64,000 nt of DNA from NCBI GenBank assembly GCA_018697195.1, contig JAGMWU010000075.1, positions 1 to 64,000 on the forward strand. The letters are read 5' to 3'. This document shows positions 62,767 to 64,000 of the stretch, piece by piece. The notes beneath the pieces were generated by a model, which saw only the letters and a list, made by a program, of their open reading frames with translations, was not told the origin of the DNA and did not search any database. The stretch's first letter is position 1, and the number at the start of each line of letters is the position of its first letter. Position numbers and translations under genes: made by a program. Source of the DNA: Certhia americana. Its lineage: Eukaryota > Chordata > Aves > Passeriformes > Certhiidae.

Positions 62767-63593
62767 TGATGCCTTCTGGAGGCTGACCTGGAACAGAGAC
62801 CAGACAGAGCAAAAGGATGAAGTCGGGATTTATTAAAAGGTCTCAATGGGTTCAGCTGAGCAGCACAAGAGTCCAGCCAGACCACACTCAAGATGCCCCC
62901 AAAATGGTCACACAAATGGACAACTGTAGGACTGACAATTTTGTGTTTTTGAAACTTCATAGCTGAAGGCCTGTTAGGATTTTTTCTTCTCAAGGGAAAG
63001 CTGCTCACTTCCCCAAGAGAAATCCTGTAAACAAACTCTCCAAACAATACTGTTTCTCAAAACAACAGGTGGTGTTTTTCATCCTTGTTTCTTACAACAT
63101 AGAATACATTGTTTCTCTTACTTAACCAATAGCAATAGAAAAGGTAGTGTTCCTATCACCAATCACTTTTTACTTACTGAAGTACCTTATACAAAGTGTT
63201 CTATTTATTATTTAAAAATCTCTTTTTTAGCCTTCTAATGAACTGAAATTAGAATCTGTGTGTTGCTCTTCATAAGCAACAGCAACAGACAACCTATCAG
63301 GGGGTCTCACACTTTTATAAGTTCTGGTCCATTAGCATATTGGAGTTAATTGTCCAATTATATTTCAGGTTATGAAGCTCCATCCTCCTTGTTTTTTCTT
63401 CTCACTTCACCATTGTTTATGTTCTTGGGTCTAAAAGTTTTCCTTGGTTATCCTTGGTCCAAAGCTAGAGAAGGAATTTTTTTGTCTCTCTACTCTGTGA
63501 AGAGAGCTTAGTAGCACTGAATATGAAACCCAGAACTACACACTAAAACAGCACAGAACCTAAAAAACATAAAAGCTAAAACTTTAGGCATCA
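62767..63593 (-). mobile_element. Solo LTR, family E
   Basis: The terminal inverted repeats are perfect: TGATGCCT at 62767-62774 and AGGCATCA at 63586-63593. The flanks carry a direct aatg (62763-62766 and 63594-63597). Minus-strand ccttttaataaatcc is the polyadenylation signal. The 134-codon minus-strand frame overlaps it and is not a gene. Confidence 0.82.
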
Positions 63594-63724
63594 AATGTGC
63601 CTCTTGCTCCCATCAGCTTCTGACAGCTTGTGCCCTTCAAGCGTGAGGAAGGCCCAGCAGCACCAGCCCATGTGCCCATGGGAACCTGCTGGCTGGGATA
63701 TGGTGTCAGCACAGCATGGGATCA

Positions 63725-64000
63725 TGTTGCAAGCCAGAATAGCTGTTGATGTGGTGATGGTAAAGAGAGGCAGGAAGGGACTTTCTATGGATTCCACAGA
63801 GATGTTTATTCCAGCCATGCACGCAGACAGTCCAGGGTCAAAGGCAAGGCTCATGGGAAGGGTTCAGGTTCAAGTATATGCGTGCTGGGGGCTGGGAGAG
63901 CATCAGGGACCAATTCTCAGGGGGTGTCGGGCTACAAAGGTGGGATTGGGGTATGTGAGCCAATGGGGAAATTGGGAAGGAGTGATTGAGAGACACAGGG
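63725..64000 (-). mobile_element. LTR, family C copy 2, cut by window edge
   Basis: It starts TGTTGCAAGCC and follows the family C copy at 52661 without the nested insertion. The agagatgtttattccagcca, gtccagggtcaaaggcaagg and gagcatcagggaccaattct blocks are shared. It is the empty-site version of the interrupted copy. Confidence 0.88.

Noticed and set aside
1..64000. CRISPR arrays, bacterial operons, tRNA or rRNA genes
   Set aside because: No spaced direct-repeat array, operon structure, cloverleaf or rRNA sequence was seen. The sequence is vertebrate.

Overview
The window looks like a bird genome, most likely a songbird. The evidence is the interspersed-repeat content: CR1 LINE 3' ends in both orientations, several families of long terminal repeats (LTRs) left by endogenous retroviruses as solo copies, and one long LTR whose 3' portion resembles, from memory, that of chicken ERVL elements. 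There is no bacterial-style gene organisation, and nearly all long open frames are chance frames or lie in repeats.

The only protein-coding gene I can support is the 5' end of PHF21B, on the minus strand between about 20.07 and 21.06 kb. Three consecutive coding exons are visible, all in phase 0 with canonical GT/AG sites. Exon 1 carries the start codon (21005-21058), exon 2 is a 33-nt exon (20419-20451), and exon 3 is 66 nt (20066-20131). Together they encode the first 51 residues. The remaining exons, including the PHD finger, must lie beyond the left edge, so positions 1-20065 are the start of a long intron 3. A GC- and CpG-rich promoter region covers about 21.4-21.9 kb. A 600-bp purine-rich minisatellite with a small assembly gap lies immediately upstream of it.

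Layout: 1-18.8 kb is AT-rich intron with CR1 pieces, a tetranucleotide microsatellite and one LTR. A CpG-rich island lies inside the intron at 18.88-19.35 kb. The PHF21B 5' exons and promoter occupy 20.0-21.9 kb, followed by the purine minisatellite at 21.9-22.5 kb. The region from 22.5 to 41 kb appears intergenic, with CR1 copies, an LTR, an (AAAAG)n array broken by a 303-base gap, and an orphan GC-rich island near 39.0-39.9 kb. From 41 to 64 kb the sequence is a dense graveyard of solo LTRs: one ERVL-like LTR with internal tandem repeats, four same-strand copies of one about 0.72-kb family, a nested pair at 52.66-53.67 kb with both target-site duplications (TSDs) intact, and an 0.83-kb LTR near 63 kb.

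I found no new multi-gene system. The points most worth checking are the small PHF21B exon 2, which is identical to the paralogous PHF21A segment but absent from the human PHF21B form I remember; the open frame through intron 1; the two CpG-rich islands without a recognised gene; and the well-delimited nested LTR insertions. All family identifications rest on recognition from memory, without database searches.
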